Positions 17,340 through 26,566 of a DNA stretch of 64,000 nt are shown in pieces. Position 1 is the first letter of the stretch. Every line of letters begins with the position of its first letter. A program made the translations under genes and the position numbers. The DNA comes from Butyrivibrio sp. YAB3001 (GTDB lineage Bacteria; Bacillota; Clostridia; Lachnospirales; Lachnospiraceae). A model generated the notes under the pieces. The model did not search any database and was not told where the DNA came from. It worked only from the letters and a program-made list of their open reading frames with translations. Location: the NCBI RefSeq assembly GCF_900112195.1, contig NZ_FOKR01000002.1, forward strand, positions 791,155 through 855,154, in the 5' to 3' direction.

Positions 17340-18533
17340 TTATCTCATCTTCAATATTTCTGACAAAATTTCATTTGACGCTTCATCCTTGCTCATAAGT
17401 CCAAGTTCTTTTTCTGAAGCCTTGGTAATAAGAGTGATCACATTGGTATCAACGCCAAAGCCTGCGCCTTCAACTTTAAGATTATTGGCACAGATCATAT
17501 CAAGATTTTTCTTAACAAGTTTCTTTCTTGAATTTTCCAATAAGTTTTCTGTTTCCATGGAAAAGCCGCATAAAATCTGATTTTCTCTTTTATGCTCTCC
17601 AAGCCATTTCAAGATATCGTCAGTCCTTTTTAGCGGAATCGAAAAATCATCCTGCTCAGTTTTTTTGATTTTTTCCGAAGCTACATCTATAGGTGTATAA
17701 TCCGCAACTGCTGCTGCCTTTATGATAATGTCCTGCTCATCTGCTCTCTTTGTGACTTCATCAAACATATCTTTTGCAGAAGTGATATCAACCTTATTAA
17801 TATAGGAAGGAACTTCCACATCAGTCTTGCCCAAAACAAGCGTAACTTCTGCGCCCCGTAGTGAAGCTATCTTAGCCAGCGCAATCCCCATTTTGCCTGT
17901 AGAATGATTAGTAATATATCTTACAGGGTCGATTGCCTCTCTTGTAGGTCCAGCAGTCACAAGAACATGCAGCCCCTTCATATCCTTCTCAAAGGCAATT
18001 TCATGGATTATGGCCTCCACTATCCTAGATGGCTCCTCCATCCTGCCCTTTCCAACTGTTCCGCATGCAAGATATCCCACATCCGGCTCAACAATAATAT
18101 ATCCCAAATCCTTTAAAGTTGCTAAATTGCGCTGAGTCACAGGGTTGTCATACATTTTGGTATTCATGGCAGGCGCAATTATCTTGGGGCATTCACAGGC
18201 AAGCGCTGTAGTTGTCAGCATATCATCCGCTATTCCGCAGGCAAGCTTTGCTATGCAGTTAGCTGTCGCAGGCGCTATCACCAGTACATCTGCCTTGTCT
18301 GCAAGCGCTATATGTTCAACTTCCCATGGATGATTTCTGTCAAATGTATCAGTAACGCATCTGTTATGGGTAAGTGCCTCAAAAGTAAGAGGTGCAATGA
18401 ACTTTGTGGCATTTTCTGTCATGATGACATCAACATTTGCATGCTGTTTAATAAGCTTAGACGCAAGGTCCGCTGTCTTATAGGCTGCTATTCCGCCCGT
18501 TACTCCCAACAGGATATTTTTATCTTTTAGCAT
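17340..18533 (-). CDS. coaBC: Bifunctional phosphopantothenoylcysteine decarboxylase / phosphopantothenate-cysteine ligase
   Basis: 397 residues. CoaC domain (1-180): LGVTGGIAAYKTADL, catalytic His in NHPWEVEHIALA, and APAMNTKMYDNP with Asn. CoaB domain (from about 186): VLVTAGPTREAIDPVRYITN, STGKMGIALA, and AAAVADY, with the Lys-rich KIKK motif. It carries out two steps from phosphopantothenate to phosphopantetheine. Twelve bases downstream of coaX, its AGGAG overlapping the coaX stop. Confidence 0.97.
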   Translation of the reverse strand: MLKDKNILLGVTGGIAAYKTADLASKLIKQHANVDVIMTENATKFIAPLTFEALTHNRCVTDTFDRNHPWEVEHIALADKADVLVIAPATANCIAKLACGIADDMLTTTALACECPKIIAPAMNTKMYDNPVTQRNLATLKDLGYIIVEPDVGYLACGTVGKGRMEEPSRIVEAIIHEIAFEKDMKGLHVLVTAGPTREAIDPVRYITNHSTGKMGIALAKIASLRGAEVTLVLGKTDVEVPSYINKVDITSAKDMFDEVTKRADEQDIIIKAAAVADYTPIDVASEKIKKTEQDDFSIPLKRTDDILKWLGEHKRENQILCGFSMETENLLENSRKKLVKKNLDMICANNLKVEGAGFGVDTNVITLITKASEKELGLMSKDEASNEILSEILKMR

Positions 18534-18545
18534 ATTTGTAAACTC

Positions 18546-19358
18546 CTAAATGATATCTTTGTTTGCCGTATAAATAGTATACAGTCCCTTCAATAGAAGA
18601 TCAGGCTCATAAATTACCTGCTCTGTTATCCACGGCAAAACTATTTTTCCAAGGCCGCCGGTAAGCACAATCTTCATATCATCAAGCCCATAGTCTCCAG
18701 CTATCTTCTCAGCGATTTTAGAGATCATAAGCCCTGTTCCTGCAACAACTCCACTCATCATATTTGAAGCAGTATTATTTCCAAGAAGCTCATTGACTTC
18801 TGCTGCCTGTAAATGCGGAAGCTGTGACGCTCTCATCCACTGTGCATCAAGAGACATCTGCACTCCCGGGCATATCATGCCTCCCAGGAACTTTTTGTCT
18901 TTATCAACAACTGAAATCGTAGTGCAGGTTCCAAGGTCACACACCATGACCGGGGCATCCCCCGCAATCTGCGCTCCTGCTGCCATATCTACCATTCTGT
19001 CAGTTCCAAGCTTCCCGTTATCGTAGCCGGAAACATCAATCCCTGCATTAAGAAAAGCCCCCATTAAAAGAGGACTTTTCCCGGTTATTTTTTCAAGTAC
19101 TACTAATGTCTTTTCTGTAATCTCAGGCACAACAGAAGATAAGATTGAACCTTCGTACTCTTGTTTATTTTTTTCATCCGATAAAGCAATCTTGGCTTCA
19201 GGACCTGTGAGCACAATCTCCGATATGCACTTATAAAGTTCTTCAACGCTGTAATCCCTTTTTGTCTCAATTCTTCCGGTAAAAAGAAGCTTATCTTCCG
19301 ACCAGATTCCTGCAACAATATTGGAATTACCTATATCAACTGTTAATACCTTACTCAT
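18546..19358 (-). CDS. coaX: Type III pantothenate kinase
   Basis: 270 residues. First step of coenzyme A synthesis, of the potassium-dependent CoaX type. Motifs: LTVDIGNSNIVAGIW (phosphate 1), GTDRMVDMAAG, CDLGTCTTISVVD (phosphate 2), FLGGMICPGVQMS, and VLTGGLG near the end. Ribosome binding site GAGGG. Directly followed by coaBC, preceded by a repeat element and the ECF S component, so this stretch serves coenzyme A supply. Confidence 0.97.
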   Translation of the reverse strand: MSKVLTVDIGNSNIVAGIWSEDKLLFTGRIETKRDYSVEELYKCISEIVLTGPEAKIALSDEKNKQEYEGSILSSVVPEITEKTLVVLEKITGKSPLLMGAFLNAGIDVSGYDNGKLGTDRMVDMAAGAQIAGDAPVMVCDLGTCTTISVVDKDKKFLGGMICPGVQMSLDAQWMRASQLPHLQAAEVNELLGNNTASNMMSGVVAGTGLMISKIAEKIAGDYGLDDMKIVLTGGLGKIVLPWITEQVIYEPDLLLKGLYTIYTANKDII

Positions 19359-19384
19359 TTTTCCCTCAAAGAAAACGCATTCCC

Positions 19385-19528
19385 GTTACTGTTCACTCGC
19401 ATGTAGCTCGTTCCAGTACTGGTTCGCGCATTCATTCCAATTCGACTTCGTCGAAGGAATGCGCTCAATACTGAATCATTGTCTCACGAAATGCGCAGCG
19501 TAGTGCGCATTTCTGTCTGAACAGTAAC
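19385..19528. repeat. 144-bp palindromic element with terminal inverted repeats (dispersed family, copy 1)
   Basis: Ends are GTTACTGTTC (19385-19394) and GAACAGTAAC (19519-19528), a perfect 10-bp inverted pair. Inside are GAAATGCGCA (19488-19497) and TGCGCATTTC (19504-19513), and a second hairpin TTCGAC-TTC-GTCGAA. About 60 bp match the copy at 38382. Lies between panT-like gene and coaX; no coding sequence. Resembles a MITE or REP-type element. Confidence 0.8.
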
Positions 19529-19541
19529 ACAAGTCCCCCTA

Positions 19542-20192
19542 TTACGCTCTGTGCAAAACCTTGGAAAGAACAAGTCCTACAGTACCTGCAAGGATACAAC
19601 CTATAACAGCCTCAACTGTAGCCTGTACACCAACCATGGCAATAACAAACGCAAATGGATTTCCTGCATTATATTTAGATACAAGTCCCTGTACATAATC
19701 AGTATTGTAAAAGAAAATGCAAAGTGAGCTCATGAAAAATACTGTGTTAAAAAGTGGCATAAGTGCGCCTGTGATGTAGTAAGAAGCCTGTGTAAGCTTT
19801 CCTTTATGAATAAGCTTATAGATTCCGCTTACAACTGCAGCATCAAGAAGTCTTGCAACTACTGCTGTAACAAATACGCCAAATGGATTAATGGTGAAAA
19901 GTGTTGAAAGCATTCCGCTTGCGCCTGTAAGAGCGCCTGAAAAGCTGTTAAGTCCAAAAACAATACCGCAGATAATTCCTGCTGTTGGACCAATAAGCAT
20001 TGTAGCAAGTGCTACCGGAACAGTAACAATAGATACCTTTAAGAATGGTGTAGGGATAGTCCCAAGAATCGTGTTACCCATGATAAGAGTAACTGCTATC
20101 ATAAGGGCAGTCTCCACCATGTACCGAGTTTTTTTACTAAGTCCGACTGACTCTTCTGTAGTCTTGCGGCTCAGCGAAGATGTGTTTTCCAT
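19542..20192 (-). CDS. ECF transporter substrate-specific (S) component, probably for pantothenate
   Basis: 216 residues, five to six membrane helices, with ETALMIAVTLIMGNTILGTI at the start and the LGPTAGIICGIVFGLNSF-type helix pair typical of ECF S components. The S subunit works with a shared energising module (EcfA/A'/T), not in this window. Being next to coaX and coaBC suggests pantothenate (PanT type); inference from context. The ATG at 20192 has AAGGAG eight bases upstream; a TTG two codons earlier is too close to that site. Confidence 0.82.
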   Translation of the reverse strand: MENTSSLSRKTTEESVGLSKKTRYMVETALMIAVTLIMGNTILGTIPTPFLKVSIVTVPVALATMLIGPTAGIICGIVFGLNSFSGALTGASGMLSTLFTINPFGVFVTAVVARLLDAAVVSGIYKLIHKGKLTQASYYITGALMPLFNTVFFMSSLCIFFYNTDYVQGLVSKYNAGNPFAFVIAMVGVQATVEAVIGCILAGTVGLVLSKVLHRA

Positions 20193-20253
20193 ATTCAATT
20201 CTCCTTATTATATGAGCTACCGTTTTGAACTATTTCAAATACAGTGCACCAAT

Positions 20254-20282
20254 AATATACCAACACAGCACCTATAATTCAA
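20254..20282 (-). promoter_or_regulatory. Sigma-A promoter of the ECF S component gene
   Basis: On the - strand: TTGAAT (20282-20277), 17 bases, TATATT (20259-20254), about 60 bases before the start codon. I see no riboswitch in the leader. Confidence 0.65.
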
Positions 20283-20371
20283 GAAAAATATTATAAAAAA
20301 TCAACTTTTATAAACACATAGACAAAACAAAAGTGTCACGTTTTAATACAAATGTCCTTTGCTTAAACAGC

Positions 20372-21418
20372 TTATGCTCTATTTTTCATTTTTTGAAATA
20401 TCAGATCATCTGCAAATTTATGAATACCCACCGCAAGGAAAAATACAAGGAATATTGCCGATAGTTCCCATCTGATGGTATCTATGCTTACCTGAAGGTC
20501 AGCGCACTTAAGCAAAATCCATTCATGAAGACAATATATCTCAAGAGTAATAGTTCCTATATATGAAAGTGCCTTGTTTAGAGCCTTTCCCGCTTTAATC
20601 TTATCAACAACTCCAATTATATCCACCATTATCAGAATCAGCGACGGAGTAAATAAAAGCCTTGAATAATGGAACATGAACCAATGCGTATAGTAAGAAT
20701 CAATATTGCCGATAGCAGGATGCCAGTCCATTACAGCAAGATACGTCAATACGACACCCGCTGCAAACATGGCATAAACAGGCAGTCTTTTCTTGAAGTG
20801 GCTTTTTTCTTCCAACGTTCCACCATCATTTTGGCTAAGATAACCCCAGTATATTCCAATAAAAAATATGGGTATCCTTGTAAATGCAGCAGAAACAATG
20901 TCTTCTCTTACCCGTCCGATAGTAATGCATCCAAGAAGCATGGCAAGTCCTACTGCCATGCAGGTAAATCTTAGTTTATTTCTGCTCAAACCAAAAAGTT
21001 TATGATAAAAAGGAACAATCAGATAAAGTACCAGTATCACACCTAAGTACCACAAATGTATGTATAAGTTCTCTGTAAACTGCTCGAAATATGTGATTCT
21101 CCCAAGTATTACAGACTTAGTCCAGTTATCCACCAGGGCTATGAGAAATGTGGCCGGAAGAAAACCTGCATATATTCTTAGAAATCTTTTCCCTTCAAAA
21201 GAAAAATAGCTTTTGATATCGGTTACCGGATTTTTGGTAAGTGCATAGGCCATTCCAAAACCTGATAATAAAATAAAGAGATCAACGCCCGTATACCCCT
21301 GACGCCAAAAATACCAGATTAAAGTTCCTTTTTCCAATGAAGGAGCTGAATGAAAATAATAAATCCAGATTATTCCAAGTCCCATAAGGACTGATCTATA
21401 TTTACTTACAGACTTCAT
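20372..21418 (-). CDS. Membrane acyltransferase, acyltransferase_3 family
   Basis: 348 residues, about ten membrane helices. Start KYRSVLMGLGIIWIYYFHSA, then QGYTGVDLFILLSGFGMAYAL and FEGKRFLRIYAGFLPATFLI, the pattern of family-3 acyltransferases (OafA/NodX type) that acylate extracellular glycans. The usual first-helix His is seen in YYFHS. The target sugar is unknown. Divergent from the next membrane protein gene. Confidence 0.85.
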   Translation of the reverse strand: MKSVSKYRSVLMGLGIIWIYYFHSAPSLEKGTLIWYFWRQGYTGVDLFILLSGFGMAYALTKNPVTDIKSYFSFEGKRFLRIYAGFLPATFLIALVDNWTKSVILGRITYFEQFTENLYIHLWYLGVILVLYLIVPFYHKLFGLSRNKLRFTCMAVGLAMLLGCITIGRVREDIVSAAFTRIPIFFIGIYWGYLSQNDGGTLEEKSHFKKRLPVYAMFAAGVVLTYLAVMDWHPAIGNIDSYYTHWFMFHYSRLLFTPSLILIMVDIIGVVDKIKAGKALNKALSYIGTITLEIYCLHEWILLKCADLQVSIDTIRWELSAIFLVFFLAVGIHKFADDLIFQKMKNRA

Positions 21419-21567
21419 ATTAGCTGTTCTCCTTGATTTCTATAGTTGTGTCGTCCTAAACCCAATTTAGTATAACATAAGTAACCACTTTATGTGGTCA
21501 TTTCCCCTCCGATTTGCTACAATATATGGATGAAAGGGTTACTAAGTTTTTTATTTGGGGGAAGTTT

Positions 21568-23307
21568 ATGAAAAAAGTTTCAGATACATTAAAAAAAGAG
21601 TGGATTTTCTATCTTATTATTCTATTTAGCGCCATCTGTTTTTTTGCGCCGCACTTGGGTAACGGACTTCTAAAGGGCGGAGAGCTGGATTTCCATTATG
21701 CCAGGATAATGACTTTATCAGATAGCATCAAATCAGGCGTATTTCCTGCAAAGATCAGATTTACCCATATGAAGGATTACGGATATGGCATCGGATTCTT
21801 TTACCCGGATCTATTTATCTACATCCCGGCTTTGTTAATCTCTCTTGGGGCAGAATTTGATGTCGTCATAAAAATATACCTCTTTGCGTTCATACTAATT
21901 GGTGGTTTTGTATGCTACAGCTGTTTCAAATATCTTTCAGGAAATAAGTATATTGCGCTTTTTGGTGAGATACTTGTCATGGAATCATATATAAATGACG
22001 AAAATCTCTTTGACGGAGGCGGATTCCCACATCTTTTTGCCTACTTTTTCCTGATTCCTGCAGTTTGCGGCTTATTCATGCTTCTTAACGATAAAAAGAA
22101 AGGCTACCTGATATATGCTGTCTGCATGACATCAATATTACTAAGTCATGACGTTATTTTCCTTACATATATGCTTGTTATGATAATGATTGTGCTTGCA
22201 TACGCTAATAATATTGTAAAAAAGCCTGTAATCTTCGGAAAATTCATGCTTGTAAACATAATCTGCATGATACTCACCACTGCCTATTGGCTGCCTGCCA
22301 TGGAACAGCTTTTAAATGTCAGATTCAAGGCATTTTACAATAATGCGTACACAGTAAGTGACCACATATTAACGCTTGATCAGCTGATTTTCAAAGAGAT
22401 TGGTCCTGCTTATATGGCAATCTTCTTATTTACCATGATCGCATTTCTTTTCATGGCACTTAAGTATAAAAAGATATCAAAAGATAGCACCAGTCTGTTT
22501 ATAGTAAATATCTTACTTATGATTCTTATGTGTTCTCGTACCATTTGGGCAAGCAGTATCGGTGAAAAGCTAAACTTCTTTGAATACACACGAAGATTTG
22601 ATTTTATCTTCACTGCCACTCTTGCAATATTTGTAGTAACTGTTTTAAGAGATGCACTAACTACAATAAAAATAAGCAGCATATTTAATGGTAAATATGC
22701 AAAAACAGCTTTATTAGTTGCCATGATCGTACTTACTGTCGTATTCAGATCCGCAAGAAGACCTGAGTTCTTCGTAATAGGAAGCGGTGAGCGCATGTAT
22801 TTGACCGAATCTCTTTTACAGGAAAGATACGTTGTCTCCGGTGCAGAGTGGTTACCTGAGGAAACACAGCCTGCAAACTGCGACTCTCCCACTATTGCCT
22901 ATGCAGATGACCACTCAAGCGCAGAGGGCTTTAAGCATGACAACTCTAAATACTACGAAGCCTGGATAGTTATGGATAAAGAATACTACGATGTTCCATA
23001 TGTTTATTATTATGGATACAAAGCATATCTCGTGGATGAAAACATGCAGCCCGTCGAAGAATTAAAAGTTGCAGAAGCCTCCGATAACAACGGCATTGTG
23101 AGAGTATATATGCCTAAGGGCAGAGATGGCGTCGCTCATCTGATGGTTATGTACAGAAAAACTCCGGTACAGAAGATTTCATATCTTATAACCTTGATGT
23201 CTGCTCTCCTTATTGCTTTATGGGGAACAGCCATAGCTATTAAAAAGCTCCGTAAACCACGCATTACTGATCAAGATATTCAAGAACATATTAATCCAGC
23301 TGCTTAA
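21568..23307 (+). CDS. Multi-pass membrane protein, GT-C/YfhO-like (6-pyruvoyl-tetrahydropterin-synthase-related family)
   Basis: 579 residues with about 12 membrane helices and a soluble C-terminal region. After the first helix comes GLLKGGELDFHYARIMTLSD, an acidic-aromatic loop of the kind in GT-C glycosyltransferases, then GYGIGFFYPDLFIYIPAL. The form matches the PTPS-related membrane domain, thought to take part in surface glycan assembly. The ATG at 21568 has GGGGGAAG before it; a longer frame starts 18 codons earlier. Ends with a strong terminator. Confidence 0.7.
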   Translation: MKKVSDTLKKEWIFYLIILFSAICFFAPHLGNGLLKGGELDFHYARIMTLSDSIKSGVFPAKIRFTHMKDYGYGIGFFYPDLFIYIPALLISLGAEFDVVIKIYLFAFILIGGFVCYSCFKYLSGNKYIALFGEILVMESYINDENLFDGGGFPHLFAYFFLIPAVCGLFMLLNDKKKGYLIYAVCMTSILLSHDVIFLTYMLVMIMIVLAYANNIVKKPVIFGKFMLVNIICMILTTAYWLPAMEQLLNVRFKAFYNNAYTVSDHILTLDQLIFKEIGPAYMAIFLFTMIAFLFMALKYKKISKDSTSLFIVNILLMILMCSRTIWASSIGEKLNFFEYTRRFDFIFTATLAIFVVTVLRDALTTIKISSIFNGKYAKTALLVAMIVLTVVFRSARRPEFFVIGSGERMYLTESLLQERYVVSGAEWLPEETQPANCDSPTIAYADDHSSAEGFKHDNSKYYEAWIVMDKEYYDVPYVYYYGYKAYLVDENMQPVEELKVAEASDNNGIVRVYMPKGRDGVAHLMVMYRKTPVQKISYLITLMSALLIALWGTAIAIKKLRKPRITDQDIQEHINPAA

Positions 23308-23320
23308 TGTTAGCTGCTCA

Positions 23321-23348
23321 AAAACCACCCATACTCGGGTGGTTTTTT
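23321..23348 (+). terminator. Rho-independent terminator
   Basis: AAAACCACCC (23321-23330), loop ATACTC, GGGTGGTTTTTT (23337-23348). Ten perfect pairs and a U-tract, 13 bases after the membrane protein's stop. Confidence 0.95.
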
Positions 23349-23452
23349 ATTGAACTAAAAATACCTATTCATGAACAAAGAATTGCTTTGCAACTCTTTA
23401 CGCGCTGATGCGAGCAACATTCTTTTTTATATACAAAAAAATAAATATATTT

Positions 23453-23471
23453 TATAATGGAAACGTTACCG
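23453..23471 (+). promoter_or_regulatory. Promoter -10 with overlapping LacI/cre-like operator before the GH13 gene
   Basis: TATAAT (23453-23458) runs into TGGAAACGTTACCG (23458-23471), which fits the LacI/CcpA box TGnAAnCGnTnnC. The -35 is weak (TATACA). A LacI-family protein binding just downstream of the -10 would repress by blocking the polymerase, as usual for sugar genes. A second TATAAT lies at about 23478. Confidence 0.5.
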
Positions 23472-23541
23472 GTGTAATATAATTATTATATCGGCAAATA
23501 AATTATCTTAATTTTCAAGGCTCGCGCTTAAGGAGGATGTC

Positions 23542-25125
23542 ATGCCAAACTGGTTAAAAGACGCTGTTTTCTACGAAATCTACCCACAAACCTTTAAGGA
23601 TTCAAACAATGATGGTATCGGTGATATCAACGGAATTATCGAAAAACTGGATTACGTCAAAGATCTTGGATGTAATGCACTTTGGATCAATCCCTGCTAT
23701 GATTCACCATTTAAGGATGCCGGCTATGACGTCCGTGATTATAAAAAAGTAGCTCCACGCTATGGAACCAATGACGATCTGTACAGACTTTTTGATGAAG
23801 CTCACAAAAGAGATATTCATGTTCTGCTTGACCTTGTTCCCGGTCACACTTCTGAAGAACATGAATGGTTTACAGAGAGCAAAAAAGCTGAAAAGAACGA
23901 ATACTCTGACAGATATATATGGACAAACTTCTGGATTCAGGGAATCGCAGGACACCCCTATATTGGCGGTGAAGCTGACAGAAATGGCTGCTATATGCTT
24001 AATTTCTTTAAATGTCAGCCTGCGCTTAACTATGGTTTCCTTAATAAAACTGAGGACTGGCAGCTTTCTCCCGACCACCCTGCATGCATTGCCACAAGAG
24101 AAGCTTTAAAAGATATTATGCGTTTCTGGCTTGATCATGGATGTGACGGATTCCGCGTAGATATGGCAGATTCTCTGGTAAAAGAGGATGATGAGAACAA
24201 ATCAGCAACAGGAAAGATCTGGCGCAACATCCGTGAAATGCTTGACACTGAATATCCTGAAGCTGCAATTGTCTCAGAATGGAGTAATCCAAAGCAGGCT
24301 CTTAAAAATGGCTTCCATGCAGATTTTTATCTTGATCACCATGGAAACGGCTACAATACTCTTATTAGAGATAACGAAACAGCAGGTGGTGACCACAGCT
24401 TCCTTAAAAAGGATGGCAATGGTGATATTATGCGCTTTCTTATCGATTACCTTCCTAAATATGATGCGACCAAAAACGATGGATACATAAGCTTTATCAC
24501 ATGTAACCACGACACTCCAAGAGCAAGGCTGACTCTTGGCTATGATGAGCTAAAGCTCGCATGGGCGCTGTTTTTGACTCTCCCGGGAGTACCATTTATT
24601 TATTACGGTGATGAAATTGGAATGAGATACCTTGATATTCCCACAAAGGAAGGCGGATACACAAGAACAGGCACAAGAACGCCTATGCAGTGGGATCATT
24701 CCAACAACTATGGATTTTCAAATGCAGAGACTGAATCCTTATATCTTCCTCAGGATTTGTCAGAGGATGCTCCAACTGTAGAGGATCAGGCAAAAGATCC
24801 ATCTTCTCTATATAATGAGACCAAGGCGCTCATAGCACTTAGGCACAAGTATGATGACCTTAAGGCAGACAGTAGTTTTAGTGTTATCTACGCTGAGAAG
24901 GAGCAGTTCCCATTTGTTTACAGGCGTGGAAATCTTCTAATTGCAATAAATCCTTCGGATAAAAAGAGCGCTGCTGCGCTTACACCTGAAGCCTTCATCA
25001 AGGAAGGGGACAATTCAGGTTCGCAGTGCAAGGTGGCTTTGGTCCACGCTATCGGTGAGTGCAACATTGACGGTAATTCTCTCACTATGAAACCGCAGTC
25101 TTTTGCGATGTTCGAGTTGCTGTGA
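23542..25125 (+). CDS. Glycoside hydrolase family 13 (alpha-glucosidase / trehalose synthase-like)
   Basis: 527 residues, no signal peptide, so intracellular. GH13 regions: YEIYPQTFKDSNNDGIGDI at the start, DLVPGHTSEEHEWF (region I), GFRVDMAD with nucleophile D207 (II), IVSEWSNP with acid E246 (III), and FITCNHDTPR with D324 (IV). The start and middle fit oligo-1,6-glucosidase/trehalose synthase-type enzymes that act on short alpha-glucosides; exact substrate open. AGGAGG site. Controlled probably by a LacI-type operator upstream. Confidence 0.92.
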   Translation: MPNWLKDAVFYEIYPQTFKDSNNDGIGDINGIIEKLDYVKDLGCNALWINPCYDSPFKDAGYDVRDYKKVAPRYGTNDDLYRLFDEAHKRDIHVLLDLVPGHTSEEHEWFTESKKAEKNEYSDRYIWTNFWIQGIAGHPYIGGEADRNGCYMLNFFKCQPALNYGFLNKTEDWQLSPDHPACIATREALKDIMRFWLDHGCDGFRVDMADSLVKEDDENKSATGKIWRNIREMLDTEYPEAAIVSEWSNPKQALKNGFHADFYLDHHGNGYNTLIRDNETAGGDHSFLKKDGNGDIMRFLIDYLPKYDATKNDGYISFITCNHDTPRARLTLGYDELKLAWALFLTLPGVPFIYYGDEIGMRYLDIPTKEGGYTRTGTRTPMQWDHSNNYGFSNAETESLYLPQDLSEDAPTVEDQAKDPSSLYNETKALIALRHKYDDLKADSSFSVIYAEKEQFPFVYRRGNLLIAINPSDKKSAAALTPEAFIKEGDNSGSQCKVALVHAIGECNIDGNSLTMKPQSFAMFELL

Positions 25126-25145
25126 AACATGTTGGTTATAGTACG

Positions 25146-25337
25146 CTGGCGGATGGCAAGGCTGAGAATGCTTGCTTTCGTTTTCGCAGTAATTCATGGC
25201 ACATAAAAATGTAGTGAGCTTTCCTATGGTTCAAAATTGGGTGAACCATAAGCAGGAAAGCTCACTGCATTTTTTTGCACTCATGAATTATCTGCTCAAT
25301 CCGAGAGCTACGCATTTTCGGCCTTGCCATCCGCCAG
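25146..25337. repeat. 192-bp near-perfect palindrome (giant hairpin)
   Basis: Outer arms CTGGCGGATGGCAAGGC (25146-25162) and GCCTTGCCATCCGCCAG (25321-25337) are a perfect 17-bp inverted repeat. Pairing goes on inward: AATTCATG with CATGAATT, then GTAGTGAGCTTTCCT (from 25211) with AGGAAAGCTCACTGC, then ATGGTTCA with TGAACCAT around a loop near 25240. Weaker pairing extends a few bases outside. No coding sequence. Lies between the convergent GH13 and LRR genes and may stop transcription both ways. Confidence 0.85.
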
Positions 25338-25572
25338 CTGTGCTACGGCTTCGCCTCCATGCTTGGTACAGCATCTCGAAATAAACTGAGCAATAATTCG
25401 ACAATGCTATGCCATGAAGTTGACAACACATGAAAAATATATCATAGAAATTTCATGTTTATATCAATAACCTTCACAACATCCAAACAGATACTGTCCC
25501 CCGATGAACACTCTTATAGTTATAAAATTGTGTATATAAAAATGAAGCAACCATTATTTATCAAAACTTACC
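25338..25572. other. Rest of the GH13-LRR intergenic gap
   Basis: AT-rich sequence to the right of the big palindrome, up to the stop of the LRR gene. I see no gene, promoter or clear hairpin in it. Confidence 0.4.
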
Positions 25573-26556
25573 TTATAATGTAAAGAATTGTTCATCACTG
25601 ATAGACGACTTGCTCTTGTCCATTAGTACTGCACTAAGGATAGTCAACCCTTTGGAAGATGACAATTGGACTGCCTTTTCTATAGCTTCATCTGAGAAGA
25701 GGCTGCTGCCGTCATGGCGTTTATAATCGAGAAGTTTTTCTAAGAGAGTGATTGAATCCTGATTTGTTTCGGAGTCGTTTATTATTCTTTCAAGGACATT
25801 GTACCCATTCTGATTAAGATATGTTTCATAAGCATTTTTATAAATTTCTTCCAGTTCTACGGGATATAGAAGTCTTCCTATAGCAATGTCATGACAGGTT
25901 TTCCCGCCGTCTATTATGGCTTTATCAAAGAGTTTGTCGTACTGTCTGTAGTCTATTTTTCTTCTGTCGACGCATTCTCTGTAGAACATTCCTGCGCCGG
26001 CGATTGAAAACTGTATTGTGCGGGCCATGGTATTTTCGTTAAAATCGTATACATATCCCGGAAAGGTAAGGCATGACATGCTGTAACTTTTGTCAGCACT
26101 AAGTGGTGACTTACTTGCTGTCTCTGCGGTAACACTTCCGTTCTCTCCACTATCGTTCCGAACATGTATCAGAAAACGCATTTCTTTATCCACATCTGCA
26201 AGGAAGTTTCTTATGACTTCATACCAGCTGCGATTTATGGTTATTTCCACTTCTTCAAGGCTGTCACACTGTCTGCAGACTCCGTCATAATAATCATCGA
26301 GGCTGTCAAAAAGAGTTATCTTCTTAAGATTTCTGCAGTTGTGAAATGCGAATCCATAGATTGTCTTAACTGACTCAGAGATAGTTACCGATACAATATC
26401 TTCTCTTCCGGAAAAAGCATGGTTTCCGATTGCTTCCACCTTATATCCGTCGATCTGCTCAGGCACGGTAAGATTCTCAACTTTTCCATCAAAGCCGCTT
26501 ATTTCTGCATATTCATGACCATCTTTTTTGTGCTTTTTTATCTCATATTTAAACAT
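25573..26556 (-). CDS. BspA-like leucine-rich repeat protein
   Basis: 327 residues. The N-terminal 100 residues hold LRR_5 (BspA-type) repeats: LTVPEQIDGYKVEAIGNHAF, VTISESVKTIYGFAFHNC and LKKITLFDSL. The rest, about 200 residues, is helical and unlike a known domain to me, with a run of short helices near the C-terminus (ISDEQFFTL end). No signal peptide, so it is likely cytosolic, unlike most BspA proteins. It ends 11 bases from the start of its upstream neighbour's stop and is probably co-transcribed with the DUF362 gene. Confidence 0.75.
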   Translation of the reverse strand: MFKYEIKKHKKDGHEYAEISGFDGKVENLTVPEQIDGYKVEAIGNHAFSGREDIVSVTISESVKTIYGFAFHNCRNLKKITLFDSLDDYYDGVCRQCDSLEEVEITINRSWYEVIRNFLADVDKEMRFLIHVRNDSGENGSVTAETASKSPLSADKSYSMSCLTFPGYVYDFNENTMARTIQFSIAGAGMFYRECVDRRKIDYRQYDKLFDKAIIDGGKTCHDIAIGRLLYPVELEEIYKNAYETYLNQNGYNVLERIINDSETNQDSITLLEKLLDYKRHDGSSLFSDEAIEKAVQLSSSKGLTILSAVLMDKSKSSISDEQFFTL

Positions 26557-26566
26557 CTACTCTATC

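Noticed and set aside
19385..19528. CRISPR or attachment site
   Set aside because: Repeats are single palindromes at scattered sites, no array with spacers and no integrase nearby.
25196..25384. Possible small gene within the GH13-LRR gap
   Set aside because: It lies across the arm of the giant palindrome; the open frame comes from the repeat. No ribosome binding site or protein-like sequence.
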